Shown: positions 26,756-35,885, counted from the first letter of the stretch. The stretch: DNA of 64,000 nucleotides from Cellulomonas sp. Y8 (GCF_008033115.1 NZ_CP041203.1:3844001-3908000), one strand, 5' to 3'. Numbers and translations: made by a program. The notes: generated from the sequence alone by a model not told the origin.

Positions 26756-28060
26756 TCACCCCACGGCGCGGAGCACCGGCGACCACTCCTGCCCCGGCTC
26801 GGGCGCGTAGAGCCGCAGCACCAGGCTGAACGGCCCGGGCGGCACGGGGAGCCACCCGGCCCGGCCGGCGGCGTCGACCGGGGCGTCGTGCTGCAGCGCC
26901 ACGACCAGCGCGCCGTCGGGTGCGCGGGGCAGGTCCGGCGTGCCCGGCCCGAGGGCGTACCGGCGGGCCGGGTTCGCGACGAGCTCGCCGGAGGGGTCGG
27001 CGTGGGCGGCGAGCGACCAGTGCAGCCGGGCGGGCACGGGGGCCGGCAGCGTCATGCGGTACCGCCGGTGGCCGTCCAGGGGCTCGTCGTCGACGGCGCG
27101 CCAGCGCAGGGTGCGGACCTCCTCGGGCTCGGGCTCGTGCAGCTCGTGCTCCGCGGCGACGGCCCGGCGCAGCGCCGCCGAGCCGGCCCCGGCACCGCCC
27201 CCCGTCCCCGACCCCAGGCCCTCCCGGCGCAGCGCGTCCTCGAGCTGCGCCGCCCCCAGCGCCGCCCCGCGCGCGACGAGCACCCGGGTCCGTGCGTCCG
27301 GGCCGCGCGCCCCCCACCCGTCCGGCCCGCCGGGCAGCACGCCGAGGCGCACCCACCGCTCGACGCCCTCGCGGTCCGCCGGGTCGGCGGGCCGCGCGAG
27401 CCGGAGCAGCAGGGCGAGGTAGTCGACGAACCCGGCGCCCCAGGCGCGCTCCTCGTCCCACGGCAGCCACGCGACCGACGGCGCCGGCCGGGGCGGGGTG
27501 ACGCCGCCGAGCGCGTGCAGGGGCCGCACCCGGTACGCCCGCTGCACGGCCCGCGCCGCGGGCAGATCGCCGGGGCGGGGCACCGCGGTGCGGGTGAGCA
27601 CCCGCACCAGCGACGAGGTCGACCGCAGCACCCCGCGCACCCCGGGCGGGACCGGCCCGTCCCAGCCCGGGCCGACGACGGCCCAGTCACCCGCGCCCGT
27701 GCCGGTCCGTGCGGCCCCGACGTGGGCGACCGTGCGGCCCAGCAGGTCGATCACCTGCGCCCCGGAGTACAGCCCGGCGGGGAGGTCGGCGTGGCCGACG
27801 ACGGCGGGCTCGGCCCGCAGGTCGAGCCAGGCGCTCGACCGCAGCAGCAGCGGGTCCGCGGACCGGGTGCCGTCGCCGGGCGCGGGCGGCCCCTCGTCGT
27901 GGTCGAGCACCCCGAGCGCGGCGACGCCGGTCCGCAGCTCGGTGCGCAGCTCGCGGTACCCCAGGAGCGCCGGGTGCGCCCACACCGCGGCCTCGGCGGC
28001 GGCGCGCACCACCTCCGGGTCGTGCGGGACCGGGACCGGCGCGGGCAGGGTCTCCGGCAT
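26756..28060 (-). CDS. DUF1254/DUF1214 domain protein
   Basis: This 434-residue protein has a DUF1254-like N-terminal half (VGHADLPAGLYSGAQVIDLLG, GDWAVVGPGWDG, VRVLTRT) and a DUF1214-like C-terminal half (RYRMTLPAPVPARLHWSL, LVANPARRYALG, LVLRLYAPEP). These paired domains are widespread and have no established biochemical role. The ATG at 28060 has GAGGA about 10 bases upstream; the longer frame would add an Arg-rich tail. No signal peptide was seen. The gene is divergent from a large LuxR regulator, the usual geometry for regulator and target. Confidence 0.82.
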   Translation of the reverse strand: MPETLPAPVPVPHDPEVVRAAAEAAVWAHPALLGYRELRTELRTGVAALGVLDHDEGPPAPGDGTRSADPLLLRSSAWLDLRAEPAVVGHADLPAGLYSGAQVIDLLGRTVAHVGAARTGTGAGDWAVVGPGWDGPVPPGVRGVLRSTSSLVRVLTRTAVPRPGDLPAARAVQRAYRVRPLHALGGVTPPRPAPSVAWLPWDEERAWGAGFVDYLALLLRLARPADPADREGVERWVRLGVLPGGPDGWGARGPDARTRVLVARGAALGAAQLEDALRREGLGSGTGGGAGAGSAALRRAVAAEHELHEPEPEEVRTLRWRAVDDEPLDGHRRYRMTLPAPVPARLHWSLAAHADPSGELVANPARRYALGPGTPDLPRAPDGALVVALQHDAPVDAAGRAGWLPVPPGPFSLVLRLYAPEPGQEWSPVLRAVG

Positions 28061-28188
28061 CGCCCACCGTCCTCGCGCCCGTCCCGCACCGACGCCCACC
28101 AGCACAGCCGCGCGGGGCGCCCGGGGCCTCACCCGCGGCGCGTGAACCGCGCGGCCGCGGACGGCGACCTGCGCGCCCGCCTCGCGGG

Positions 28189-28243
28189 TCACCCCGGGCG
28201 GGTGAGGGAGTCAGGACAAAGCGTGACTCACGATCACCCCGGG
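28189..28243. promoter_or_regulatory. Direct repeats TCACCCCGGG in the LuxR/DUF1254 divergent region
   Basis: TCACCCCGGG occurs at 28189-28198 and 28234-28243, 45 bases apart, between the divergent DUF1254 gene and LuxR gene. The second copy is enclosed by GTGAC and GTCAC. They are candidate regulator sites. Confidence 0.35.
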
Positions 28244-28327
28244 TGTGTCACTGTGGTGGCAGGCGAACCGGGGACCCGCGAGCAGGCGGTCTACGGTGAG
28301 GTCGAGCACGCGTCGGGGGGCGTGGAG

Positions 28328-30964
28328 ATGGACGCTGAGGACGACGGCGGCGGGGCGGTGCGCCGGGCGCGCGCGGGGGCGGGTCGCGGTCGCGCGGCCC
28401 CGGGGGGCAAGTTCACGGTCCCGCGACCACCGCGCGGTCTGGTCGTGCGGTCGCGGTGCGACGAGGCGCTGGCGACGACGGTGGCCGCGCACCGGCTGAC
28501 CGTCGTCAGCGCGCCGGCGGGCTTCGGCAAGACGACGCTGCTCGCGCAGTGGGTGGCCCGCGCGCCCGGCCCGGTGGCGTGGGTCTCGCTCGACCCGCTC
28601 GACGACGAGCCCGGGCGCCTGGTGCGGGTCCTGGGCGACGCGCTCGCGCGGATCGCTCCGGGCGCCCGGCCCGAGGACGACCCGGGGCCCGACCGGGGGC
28701 TGGCCACCGTCGCCCGGCGGCTGGACGCCCTGGTCACGGCGCTCGAGGCGCTGCCGCCCGAGACGGTGGTGGTGCTGGACGACGTGCACCTGCTCTCCGC
28801 GCGCACCTCCCGCGAGGTGCTCGGGCCGGTGCTCCGCTACGCCGGTCCCCGGTTCGTGCTGGCGGGCCGGTACGACGCGGCGTTGCCGGTCAACCGGATG
28901 CGGATGGCCGGCGAGGTGGGCGAGCTGCGGGAGCGGGCGCTGGCGTTCACCGAGGAGGAGGTCGCCGACGTCGTGCGCGCGGTGGGCGTCCCGGGCGACG
29001 CCGCGGCGGTCCGGGCGCTCTGGGAGATCACGCGCGGCTGGCCGGTCGCCGTGCGGCTGGCGCTGGCCGCCGACGTGCTCGACGGGTCGGGCGAGCCGCT
29101 GGCGCAGCTGCGTGACCGCGACGTGCCGATCACGGGGTACCTGGTGGAGGAGGTCGTCGGGTCGCTGCCGGACGACCTGGCGGACTTCGTGCTGCGGGCG
29201 AGCGTGGCCGACCAGGTCGACCCCGAGCTCGCCGAGGCGCTGGTGCCGGGCGGGGCCCGGCTGCTCGACGAGTGCGTCGGCCGCGGGCTGTTCCTCACCG
29301 ACGTCGGCGACGCCGGCGACGGGCCGGTCTACCGGTGGCACGCGCTGGTGGCCGCCCACGCGCGGGCCGTCCTGACCCGCCGGGACCCGCTCGCTGCGCG
29401 GGTGGCCCACCGGGTGGTGGCCGCCCACCTCGGGCCGCGCGACCCGGCGGCCGCCATCCGGCACGCCCTCGACGGGCACGCGCCGGACCTCGCGGCACGG
29501 GTGCTCGGCGAGCGGTGGCCGGACCTCGTGGTGCGCGGCGACGTCGGCCAGGTGCGCGGGCTGCGTGCGGCACTGCCGCCGCGGTACCGCAGCGACCCCG
29601 ACGTGCTGCTGGCGCTCGCCGCCGCGCACGCCTACGAGGCCGACGGCGCGCGCGACGACGACGGGGGGCCGGCCTGGGTCGGCGAGCTGGTGCGGACGTT
29701 CCTCGGGCCGGGGCGCCCGTCGCTGGAGGAGTCGGTCCGCCGCGGCAGGGCCCTGCTCGACGGCGGGGTGCCCGACAGCGGGGTCCCCGACGACGCCGTC
29801 CGGGCGCTCGCGCTGTACCTCGTGGGCCGCGCCGAGCTGCAGCAGTACGGCCCCGACCCGGCCGCGCTCGGGCACCTCGCGGCCGGCGGCGCGCTCGCCG
29901 CCGAGCGGGGCTGGGTCGCGCTCGAGCTCGGCTGCCGGGCGGAGGAGGCGTTCGCCGCCTCGCTGCGTGGCGACGTCGGCGCCGCGCTGGACGGGGCACG
30001 GGCGGTGCTGGCGACCGCGGCGCTGCACGAGTGGCAGGGCACGAGCATCGTCGCTTCGGCCCACCTCGCGTGCGGTGTCGCGTCGTACTGGCGCGACGAG
30101 CTGTGCGCGGCCGCGGGACACCTGCGCGCCGCGATCGAGGCCGCGGGCCGGAACCGGCGCGAGGTCGCGGTGCACGCCGCGGGCGTGCTGGCGATCGTCT
30201 GCCTGGCGCAGGGCGACGCGCCCGGGCTCGCGCGGGCCCGGGAGATCACCGACGCGTCCTGGCCCGACGGGTCCGCGCCGGAGCACCTGACGGCGTTCCG
30301 CGACTTCCTCACTGCCGTGCAGCTGGGCGCCGAGGACCGGCCGCGCGAGGCGCTGGCGATCGTCGACGAGTCCTCGGTCGCGTTCGCGGACCCGCTCGCC
30401 CTCGGCTGGCAGAGCGACCAGCTGCTGCGCATCGGGGACATCGAGGGCGCGGAGCGCGCGCTGCGGGCGGCCGAGCACGCCGCGGCCGGCGCGGCGGACG
30501 TCCTCGGCGCGACACCGGCTCAGGTGCGGGTCGCGAACCTGGCGGCGGCCGCCGCGCTGCACGCCGACGAGGACGCGGGCGCGGCGCACGCGGCGCTCGA
30601 GGCGGCGCTCGCGGCCGCGGAGCCGCACGGGCTGGTCCGCCCGCTCCGCGACCGCGCGGCCGCCCTGCACCCGCTGCTGTCGGCGCACCTCGAGTGGGGG
30701 AGCGCGCACGAGCCGCTGGTGACGCGGCTGCTCGTCGCCGAGCACGAGGCGCCGACGCCGCGGGCCTCCGCCTGGGACCTCACCCCGCGGGAGCGGGACG
30801 TGCTGGCCTGCCTCCGGTCGTCGCTGACCTCGGAGGAGATCGCCGGCTCGCTCTTCCTGTCGATCAACACGGTGAAGACCCACATGCGGGCGATCTACCG
30901 GAAGCTCGGCGTCGACGGGCGGCGGGCCGCCGTGCGGACGGCGGTGCAGCGCGGCCTGCTCTGA
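28328..30964 (+). CDS. LuxR-family ATP-binding regulator (LAL/MalT-like)
   Basis: This 878-residue protein has a Walker A motif APAGFGKTT at about 62-70, a Walker B motif VVVLDDVHLL at about 147-155, a long helical-repeat middle region rich in Ala, and a C-terminal LuxR helix-turn-helix at about 818-878 (LTPRERDVLACL, LFLSINTVKTHMRAIYRKLG). This is the MalT/LAL architecture: ATP and an inducer drive assembly on DNA. The inducer is unknown. The ATG at 28328 was chosen because the frame upstream has no homology. It is divergent from the DUF1254 gene, a likely target, and ends at a perfect terminator. Confidence 0.9.
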   Translation: MDAEDDGGGAVRRARAGAGRGRAAPGGKFTVPRPPRGLVVRSRCDEALATTVAAHRLTVVSAPAGFGKTTLLAQWVARAPGPVAWVSLDPLDDEPGRLVRVLGDALARIAPGARPEDDPGPDRGLATVARRLDALVTALEALPPETVVVLDDVHLLSARTSREVLGPVLRYAGPRFVLAGRYDAALPVNRMRMAGEVGELRERALAFTEEEVADVVRAVGVPGDAAAVRALWEITRGWPVAVRLALAADVLDGSGEPLAQLRDRDVPITGYLVEEVVGSLPDDLADFVLRASVADQVDPELAEALVPGGARLLDECVGRGLFLTDVGDAGDGPVYRWHALVAAHARAVLTRRDPLAARVAHRVVAAHLGPRDPAAAIRHALDGHAPDLAARVLGERWPDLVVRGDVGQVRGLRAALPPRYRSDPDVLLALAAAHAYEADGARDDDGGPAWVGELVRTFLGPGRPSLEESVRRGRALLDGGVPDSGVPDDAVRALALYLVGRAELQQYGPDPAALGHLAAGGALAAERGWVALELGCRAEEAFAASLRGDVGAALDGARAVLATAALHEWQGTSIVASAHLACGVASYWRDELCAAAGHLRAAIEAAGRNRREVAVHAAGVLAIVCLAQGDAPGLARAREITDASWPDGSAPEHLTAFRDFLTAVQLGAEDRPREALAIVDESSVAFADPLALGWQSDQLLRIGDIEGAERALRAAEHAAAGAADVLGATPAQVRVANLAAAAALHADEDAGAAHAALEAALAAAEPHGLVRPLRDRAAALHPLLSAHLEWGSAHEPLVTRLLVAEHEAPTPRASAWDLTPRERDVLACLRSSLTSEEIAGSLFLSINTVKTHMRAIYRKLGVDGRRAAVRTAVQRGLL

Positions 30965-30996
30965 CCCGGGCGCCCCGCCCGCCACTGCACGTGCCG

Positions 30997-31028
30997 GGGC
31001 GGCGGCACCCGCCCGGGTGCCGCCGCCC
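30997..31028. terminator. Bidirectional terminator between the LuxR and DUF7144 genes
   Basis: Perfect 15-base arms (30997-31011 and 31014-31028) with a 2-base loop, between two convergent genes. Confidence 0.8.
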
Positions 31029-31053
31029 TGCTGCGCGTCGGGCCCGTCCCGCG

Positions 31054-31491
31054 TCAGGTCGACACGGGGCGCAGCTCGCCGCCGTGCACCACCAGCGCCC
31101 AGAGCACCGTGACGCACAGCCCGATCGAGACCAGGGACCACCACGGCGTCGCCGGCAGGGCGGCGAACTGCAGCAGCAGCTCCAGGCCGACCAGGACCAC
31201 CGCGGTCACCCGGGCCCAGGTGGCGGCCGTGGTCAGCAGGGAGATGCCGACCACGAACACCAGGGCCGACACCGCGAGGTGCACCCAGCCCCAGGTCGAG
31301 ACGTCCACCGTCGCGAGCCCATAGCTCGTCCAGGCGACGATCGTGTGCGGCGAGAACACCGCGACCAGGCCGCTGAACATCCCCCACAGGCCCATGAGGA
31401 TCATCATGAGCGCGGCGAACCAGATCCAGCCGACCCACGCCGTCTCGCGCGGCTGCACCCGGGCGCCCGGGTCCGCGTACGCCTTCGTCAT
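31054..31491 (-). CDS. DUF7144-like four-helix membrane protein
   Basis: This 145-residue protein has four predicted membrane helices: WIWFAALMMILMGLWGMFSG, VHLAVSALVFVVGISLLT, ARVTAVVLVGLELLLQF and SLVSIGLCVTVLWALVV. It resembles the DUF7144 family of actinobacterial membrane proteins, whose role is unknown. The N-terminal 15 residues are polar. It is upstream of nothing on its strand and downstream of the DUF1269 gene by 58 bases, so the two could be transcribed together. Confidence 0.78.
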   Translation of the reverse strand: MTKAYADPGARVQPRETAWVGWIWFAALMMILMGLWGMFSGLVAVFSPHTIVAWTSYGLATVDVSTWGWVHLAVSALVFVVGISLLTTAATWARVTAVVLVGLELLLQFAALPATPWWSLVSIGLCVTVLWALVVHGGELRPVST

Positions 31492-31549
31492 GGTCGTCCC
31501 CCTCCCGACCGGGCCGTCGCCCGGTCCCCGCTCCGGCTCCGCCGACCGC

Positions 31550-32047
31550 TCAGGCGTTCTCCTCGAACGCCTCGCGCAGCCGGGCCTCCTCCTCCTCGGA
31601 GAGGTTCGTCTGGATCAGCTCGGGGTGGATGCCCTGCTCCTTGAGCGCCCCGAAGACCTTGTCCGGCACGGCGCCGGACGACAGCAGGAACAGCGCCGAC
31701 GTGCCCGGCGTGACCTTGCTGCGCACCGACTCGATGAAGTCGTCGTCGATGCCGACGTCGGTGAGCGATCCGGCGAGCGCGCCGGCCGCCGCACCGATCG
31801 CGGCGCCGATGAGCGGGATGAAGAACAGCAGGCCGAAGAGCATGCCCCAGAAGGTGCCGCCCAGCGCGCCCGCGGCCGCGAGGCTGTGCGCCTGCCGGGT
31901 CTTCGGCTTCGACTTGTCCGGGTCCCAGGACACCGTGGCGGCGTCGTGCACCTGGATGAGCTCCTGCTTCGCCAGCGACTCGAGCGCCTGCTCGGCCTGC
32001 TGCGCGCCGCCGGGGGTCTCGAACTTCCACACGCTGAGAGTGGCCAC
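31550..32047 (-). CDS. DUF1269 family membrane protein
   Basis: This 165-residue protein has the DUF1269 layout. A beta-alpha N-terminus (LSVWKFETPGGAQQAEQAL) is followed by a Gly-rich hydrophobic hairpin (GMLFGLLFFIPLIGAAIGAA, then AGALAGSLTDVG) and a C-terminal ferredoxin-like part ending in an acidic EEEEARLREAFEE. The glycine-zipper region suggests membrane insertion or oligomers. The role is unknown; homologs are often stress-induced. Its neighbours on the same strand and the divergent two-component pair suggest envelope stress, which is only inference. Confidence 0.85.
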   Translation of the reverse strand: MATLSVWKFETPGGAQQAEQALESLAKQELIQVHDAATVSWDPDKSKPKTRQAHSLAAAGALGGTFWGMLFGLLFFIPLIGAAIGAAAGALAGSLTDVGIDDDFIESVRSKVTPGTSALFLLSSGAVPDKVFGALKEQGIHPELIQTNLSEEEEARLREAFEENA

Positions 32048-32253
32048 CGTCGTGCTCCTTCGTCGGTTCGTCGTGCTCGTCGGTCTCGTCGCCGGGTGGG
32101 ACGTCTGCCAGCCTCACCGGGGCGACGAGCGGCGCGCATCGCCCGGGCCGGGTGACCCCGCCGGTCCGGGGCGGGTCATCCGCGGAGGACGACGCCCCGG
32201 GGCCGCCGGGGCGCGAGGCTCGTCGCGAGCACCGACGACCGGGGGGAGTCGCC

Positions 32254-33441
32254 ATGCCCGAGGACCGTGCCGCGACGGCGCTCGGCCACGCCCCGGACGC
32301 GGGCGCGCCGGAGCGGGCCGGCCGCGCCCCGGGGGAGCCCGAGCCGGTGCTCGCGCCGGGAGCCCCGCGCCTCGCGCTCGCCGCGGTCGCCGCCGCGGGC
32401 GGCCTGGCCCTGGTCGTCGCGCGCGCCCGCGCCGGCGTCGCGCTCGAACCCGTCGCGTGGGAGGCCGCCGCGCAGGTGGTGGGCGCCGCGACGCTGCTGC
32501 TGCGCCGGGAGGTGGTGGCGCTCGCGGTCTGCCTCGCGCTGTGCCTGGTGTCGCCCGTGCTCGCGACCCCGGTCGCCCTGTACCTCGTCGCGCGGTGGGC
32601 CGGCCCGCGCGCGGCCTGGCTCGGTCTGGTCGCCGCGCTGCTGATGGTCTGGCCGGTGTGGCAGGTCACCGCGTTCCGCACGGGCGTGGCGGTGCCGCTC
32701 CTGCTGCTGCTCGACGTGCTCGTGCCCTGGCTGGCCGGGCGCGGGCAGCGGTCGGCGGCGCACGCGGCGGTGCTGCGGGTCGCCCAGGAGCGCGCGGCCG
32801 CGGAGGCCGCCGCGCTCGCGGTCCGGCGGGCCGAGCGCACCCGGCTCGCCGGGGAGCTGCACGACGTCGTCGCGCACCGGATCAGCCTGATCGTGCTGCA
32901 CGCGAACCTGCTGGATGCCGCTACCGACGACCCGGCCGTGCACGCCGCGGCGGGCGAGATCCGGGACACGGGGCGCGCGGCGCTGGACGAGATGCGCGAG
33001 GTGCTGCGGCTGCTGCGGCGGGACCCCGGCGAGGACGGGCTGGCCCGGCACGCGCTGCCGGAGGTCGAGGGGCTGGTCGCCGCCGCGCGCGACGTCGGGC
33101 AGCCCGTCACCGCGGTGGTCGCCGCCGCGCACCGCGACCCGCCCGACCCCGCGGAGCGCACCGCCGTCCGGGTCGTCCGCGAGGGCCTGACCAACGCCGT
33201 CCGGCACGCGCCCGGCGCGGGCACCCGGGTCCTGGTCGAGGACGCCGGGCCCGAGCTGCACGTCCAGGTGCTCACGACCGAGGCGCGGTCGGTGCCCACG
33301 GGGCTCACGACCGGCGGCACCGGCCTGGCCGGGCTGCGCGAGCGGGTGGCGCTGGTCGGCGGCCGGCTGGACGCCGGGCCGACGCCGGCGGGCGGGTTCC
33401 TGCTCGACGCCCGGCTGCCGAGGCGGGCGACGCCGGCGTGA
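32254..33441 (+). CDS. Sensor histidine kinase, NarL/DesK type
   Basis: This 395-residue kinase has four to five membrane helices between about 38 and 160, a dimerisation helix with the phospho-acceptor His203 in LAGELHDVVAHRIS (HisKA_3 type), and an ATPase domain with the N-box NAVRHAPG and the glycine loop GTGLAGLRERV. There is no large extracellular sensor, so the signal is likely sensed within the membrane. The start ATG at 32254 has GGGGGGAG just upstream. Its stop overlaps the response regulator start by four bases (GTGA), so the two are coupled. Confidence 0.93.
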   Translation: MPEDRAATALGHAPDAGAPERAGRAPGEPEPVLAPGAPRLALAAVAAAGGLALVVARARAGVALEPVAWEAAAQVVGAATLLLRREVVALAVCLALCLVSPVLATPVALYLVARWAGPRAAWLGLVAALLMVWPVWQVTAFRTGVAVPLLLLLDVLVPWLAGRGQRSAAHAAVLRVAQERAAAEAAALAVRRAERTRLAGELHDVVAHRISLIVLHANLLDAATDDPAVHAAAGEIRDTGRAALDEMREVLRLLRRDPGEDGLARHALPEVEGLVAAARDVGQPVTAVVAAAHRDPPDPAERTAVRVVREGLTNAVRHAPGAGTRVLVEDAGPELHVQVLTTEARSVPTGLTTGGTGLAGLRERVALVGGRLDAGPTPAGGFLLDARLPRRATPA

Positions 33442-34100
33442 TCCGGGTGCTGGTCGTCGACGACGAGGCGCTGTTCCGGCAGGGCATCGCCCGCCTCGTC
33501 GCCGCCGCGCCCGACCTCGAGGTCGTCGGCGAGGCGGCCGACGGGCGGGCCGCCGTCGAGCAGGTGCGCGCGCACCGGCCCGACGTCGTGCTGCTCGACA
33601 TGCAGATGCCGGTGATGGACGGTCTGAGCGCCGCGCAGGAGATCCTGCGGGCGGGCACCGGGGCGGCCGTGGTCGTCCTCACCAGCTTCCTGTCCGACCG
33701 GTACATCGTCCCGGCGCTCCGCCTGGGGGCCGCCGGCTACCTGCTCAAGGACAGCACGGTCGACGAGCTGCACCGGGGGATCCGCGCCGCGGCGGCGGGG
33801 GACGCGATGCTGTCACCGACCGTGACCCGGCGGCTGCTCGACGCCGTCGGGCCTGCGCTCTCCGGGCTGGCGCAGGAGGCCCGGGACCGGGTCGCGCCGC
33901 TCAGCGCACGGGAGCGGGACGTGCTCGCCTGCGTGGCGGAGGGGCTGTCGAACGCGGAGACGGCGCGGCGGCTCTACCTGGCGGAGCCGACCGTGAAGGC
34001 GCACCTCGCGCACGCGATGACGAAGCTCGGCGTCGACAACCGGACCCAGGCGGCGATCGTGGCGCACGACGCAGGGCTGGTGCCGCCCGCCGCGGGCTGA
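33438..34100 (+). CDS. Response regulator, NarL/LuxR family
   Basis: This 220-residue protein has a receiver domain with the acidic pair VVDDE near 7-10, the phospho-acceptor Asp54 in VVLLDMQMP, and the conserved Lys in LLKDST. A NarL-type helix-turn-helix follows (LSARERDVLACVAEGLSNAE, LAEPTVKAHLAHAMTKLG). It is translationally coupled to the kinase upstream. The repeat-rich surface protein gene begins 140 bases later on the same strand and could be a target. That is inference from position only. Confidence 0.94.
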   Translation: MIRVLVVDDEALFRQGIARLVAAAPDLEVVGEAADGRAAVEQVRAHRPDVVLLDMQMPVMDGLSAAQEILRAGTGAAVVVLTSFLSDRYIVPALRLGAAGYLLKDSTVDELHRGIRAAAAGDAMLSPTVTRRLLDAVGPALSGLAQEARDRVAPLSARERDVLACVAEGLSNAETARRLYLAEPTVKAHLAHAMTKLGVDNRTQAAIVAHDAGLVPPAAG

Positions 34101-34240
34101 CCCGCCGACGTCCAGGAGCATCCGTTCGGACCGGGTCGGACGAGCCGGTCGGACGAGGTCGCGGGGGTGCCCGCGGCGGGAGCGTGGTGGGTGTCGACGG
34201 GGCGGGCAGGCCGCCCCCGCACAGCCACCAGGAGCCCGCC

Positions 34241-35305
34241 ATGTCGTCCCTCGCCCTCGCCCTCGCCGCGTCCGTCTCCGGCGCGACGCTCGTCCTCCCG
34301 GCCGCCCCGGCGGCGCCGGCGACGGACCTCGCGGGGGTGGGCGGGCACGGGATCGTCTGCACGGCGGCGGCCCCGGCGGCGTCGACGTGGGTGCTGCGGT
34401 CCGCCGCGTGGACCGAGGACGTCCCCGGGTGGACCGAGACCGTCCGCGCGGCGTGGACGGAAGAGGTGCCCGGCTGGACCGAGACGGTGCGCGAGGCGTG
34501 GACCGAGGAGGTGCCGGCGTGGACGGAGACCGTCCGCGAGGCGTGGTCCGAGCGGGTGCTCGTCACGCCCGCGCACGCCGTCGAGGAGGTCGTCACGGAG
34601 GCCTGGGACGAGACGGTCGTGGACGCGCCGGCGTGGACCGAGACGGTCGACCACCCCGCCGTCACGCGCACCGTCGAGCACCCGGCCGTCACCCGGACCG
34701 AGTGGCTGATGGAGCAGAAGAACGGGAACGGCTCGGCGTGGACCGCGGACCGGTCCACGTTCCCCGGGAACGGCTGGCGGGTCGTCGACCAGCGGGAGAC
34801 CGTCGTCACGGCCGCCTGGACCGAGACCGTCGTCGACCACGCCGCGTGGACCGAGACGATCGAGCACGCGGCCGTCACGCACGTCGAGCAGCACCCCGCG
34901 GTCACCCGGACCGTCGAGGTCCCGGACGAGTGGGGCACCGTCGAGCACCCGGCCGCGACGGTCGAGCACCCCGCGACGACGGTGCAGCACCCGGCCGAGA
35001 CGGTGGACCACCCCGCCCGGACGGTCGAGCACGAGGCCGTCACGGTCGACCACCCGGGGCGGACGGTCCTGCACCCGGCCGTGCTCGACGAGGTGCCCGG
35101 CGACCCCGCCGCGGCGTCCTGCGTGGCGGCGGCCGACCCGGACGCGCCGGCGGTGACGTCGTCGGCGGTGCTGGCGGCGACCGGATCGGACGCCGCGGGC
35201 CTCGCCGCCGGCGCGGTCGGCGCGGTCGGGCTGGGGCTGGTCGTGCTCGGCGCCGCGCACCTCGCGCGGCACGCCTCCCGCGGGCCGGGCGGTCGGCGAC
35301 GCTGA
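34241..35305 (+). CDS. Repeat-rich LAXTG surface protein (AWTETV / HPAxTV repeats)
   Basis: This 354-residue protein has a weak signal peptide (MSSLALALAASVSGATL...APA) and a C-terminal sorting signal: LAATG at 311-315, a hydrophobic helix and a basic tail. The body is built of short repeats: three 15-residue units like EAWTEEVPAWTETVR near residue 70, then AWTETVVDH-type units of 9-10, then six or more 7-residue units PAxTVxH (for example PATTVQH, PAETVDH, PARTVEH). A central non-repeat segment TEWLMEQKNGNGSAW interrupts. The repeats look like alternating beta-strands. Related WTETV/HPAV-type repeats occur in other surface proteins but have no known role. AGGAG precedes the ATG. Confidence 0.85.
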   Translation: MSSLALALAASVSGATLVLPAAPAAPATDLAGVGGHGIVCTAAAPAASTWVLRSAAWTEDVPGWTETVRAAWTEEVPGWTETVREAWTEEVPAWTETVREAWSERVLVTPAHAVEEVVTEAWDETVVDAPAWTETVDHPAVTRTVEHPAVTRTEWLMEQKNGNGSAWTADRSTFPGNGWRVVDQRETVVTAAWTETVVDHAAWTETIEHAAVTHVEQHPAVTRTVEVPDEWGTVEHPAATVEHPATTVQHPAETVDHPARTVEHEAVTVDHPGRTVLHPAVLDEVPGDPAAASCVAAADPDAPAVTSSAVLAATGSDAAGLAAGAVGAVGLGLVVLGAAHLARHASRGPGGRRR

Positions 35306-35326
35306 GCCCGGCGCCCGCCCTCCTGG

Positions 35327-35332
35327 CACGAT
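35327..35332 (+). promoter_or_regulatory. -10-like CACGAT, leaderless start of the Nudix gene
   Basis: CACGAT lies seven bases before the ATG at 35340, the same spacing as other leaderless starts here. It favours 35340 over the ATG at 35331. Confidence 0.4.
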
Positions 35333-35339
35333 GGCGGGC

Positions 35340-35885
35340 ATGTCCGCCTGGCACGCCCACGACTCCCGCACCGTCTACGAGAACCCGTGGATCCGGGTCC
35401 GCGAGGACGCGGTCACCCGGCCCGACGGCGGGGACGGGGTGTACGGCGTCGTCGAGGTCCGGCAGCCGGCGGTCTTCGTCGTCCCCGTGACCGACGACGA
35501 CGAGGTGGTGCTGGTCGAGGTCGAGCGGTACACCACCGGCGCGGTGTCGCTCGAGGTGCCCGCGGGCGGGTCCGACGGCGAGGACCCGCTGGTCGCCGCG
35601 GCGCGCGAGCTGCGCGAGGAGACCGGGCTCGCCGCCGACGACTGGACGCACCTCGGGCCGGTGTTCTCGCTCAACGGCGTGGCGCACGCGCCGGGGCACG
35701 TGCTGCTCGCGCGGGGCCTGCGGCCGGCCGACGAGGCGCACGCCCAGGACGAGGAGGGCATCGTCGGCGTGCGCCGGGTCCCGTGGTCCGAGCTGCCGGC
35801 CCTGGTGCGCGCGGGCGGGATCACCGACAACGAGTCCCTGGGCGCGCTGCTGCACGCGGCGGTGGCGCTCGGCCGGGTGTCCTGA
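35340..35885 (+). CDS. Nudix hydrolase, ADP-ribose pyrophosphatase-like
   Basis: This 181-residue protein has a Nudix box with EDPLVAAARELREETGL, supplying the Glu residues that bind Mg. The upstream Gly is one residue closer than in the canonical G-x5-E box, a small loop shortening. The preceding strand VSLEVPAGG and the general layout match ADP-ribose pyrophosphatases, which cleave nucleoside diphosphate derivatives. The substrate cannot be decided from sequence. An alternative ATG lies nine bases upstream. Confidence 0.9.
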   Translation: MSAWHAHDSRTVYENPWIRVREDAVTRPDGGDGVYGVVEVRQPAVFVVPVTDDDEVVLVEVERYTTGAVSLEVPAGGSDGEDPLVAAARELREETGLAADDWTHLGPVFSLNGVAHAPGHVLLARGLRPADEAHAQDEEGIVGVRRVPWSELPALVRAGGITDNESLGALLHAAVALGRVS

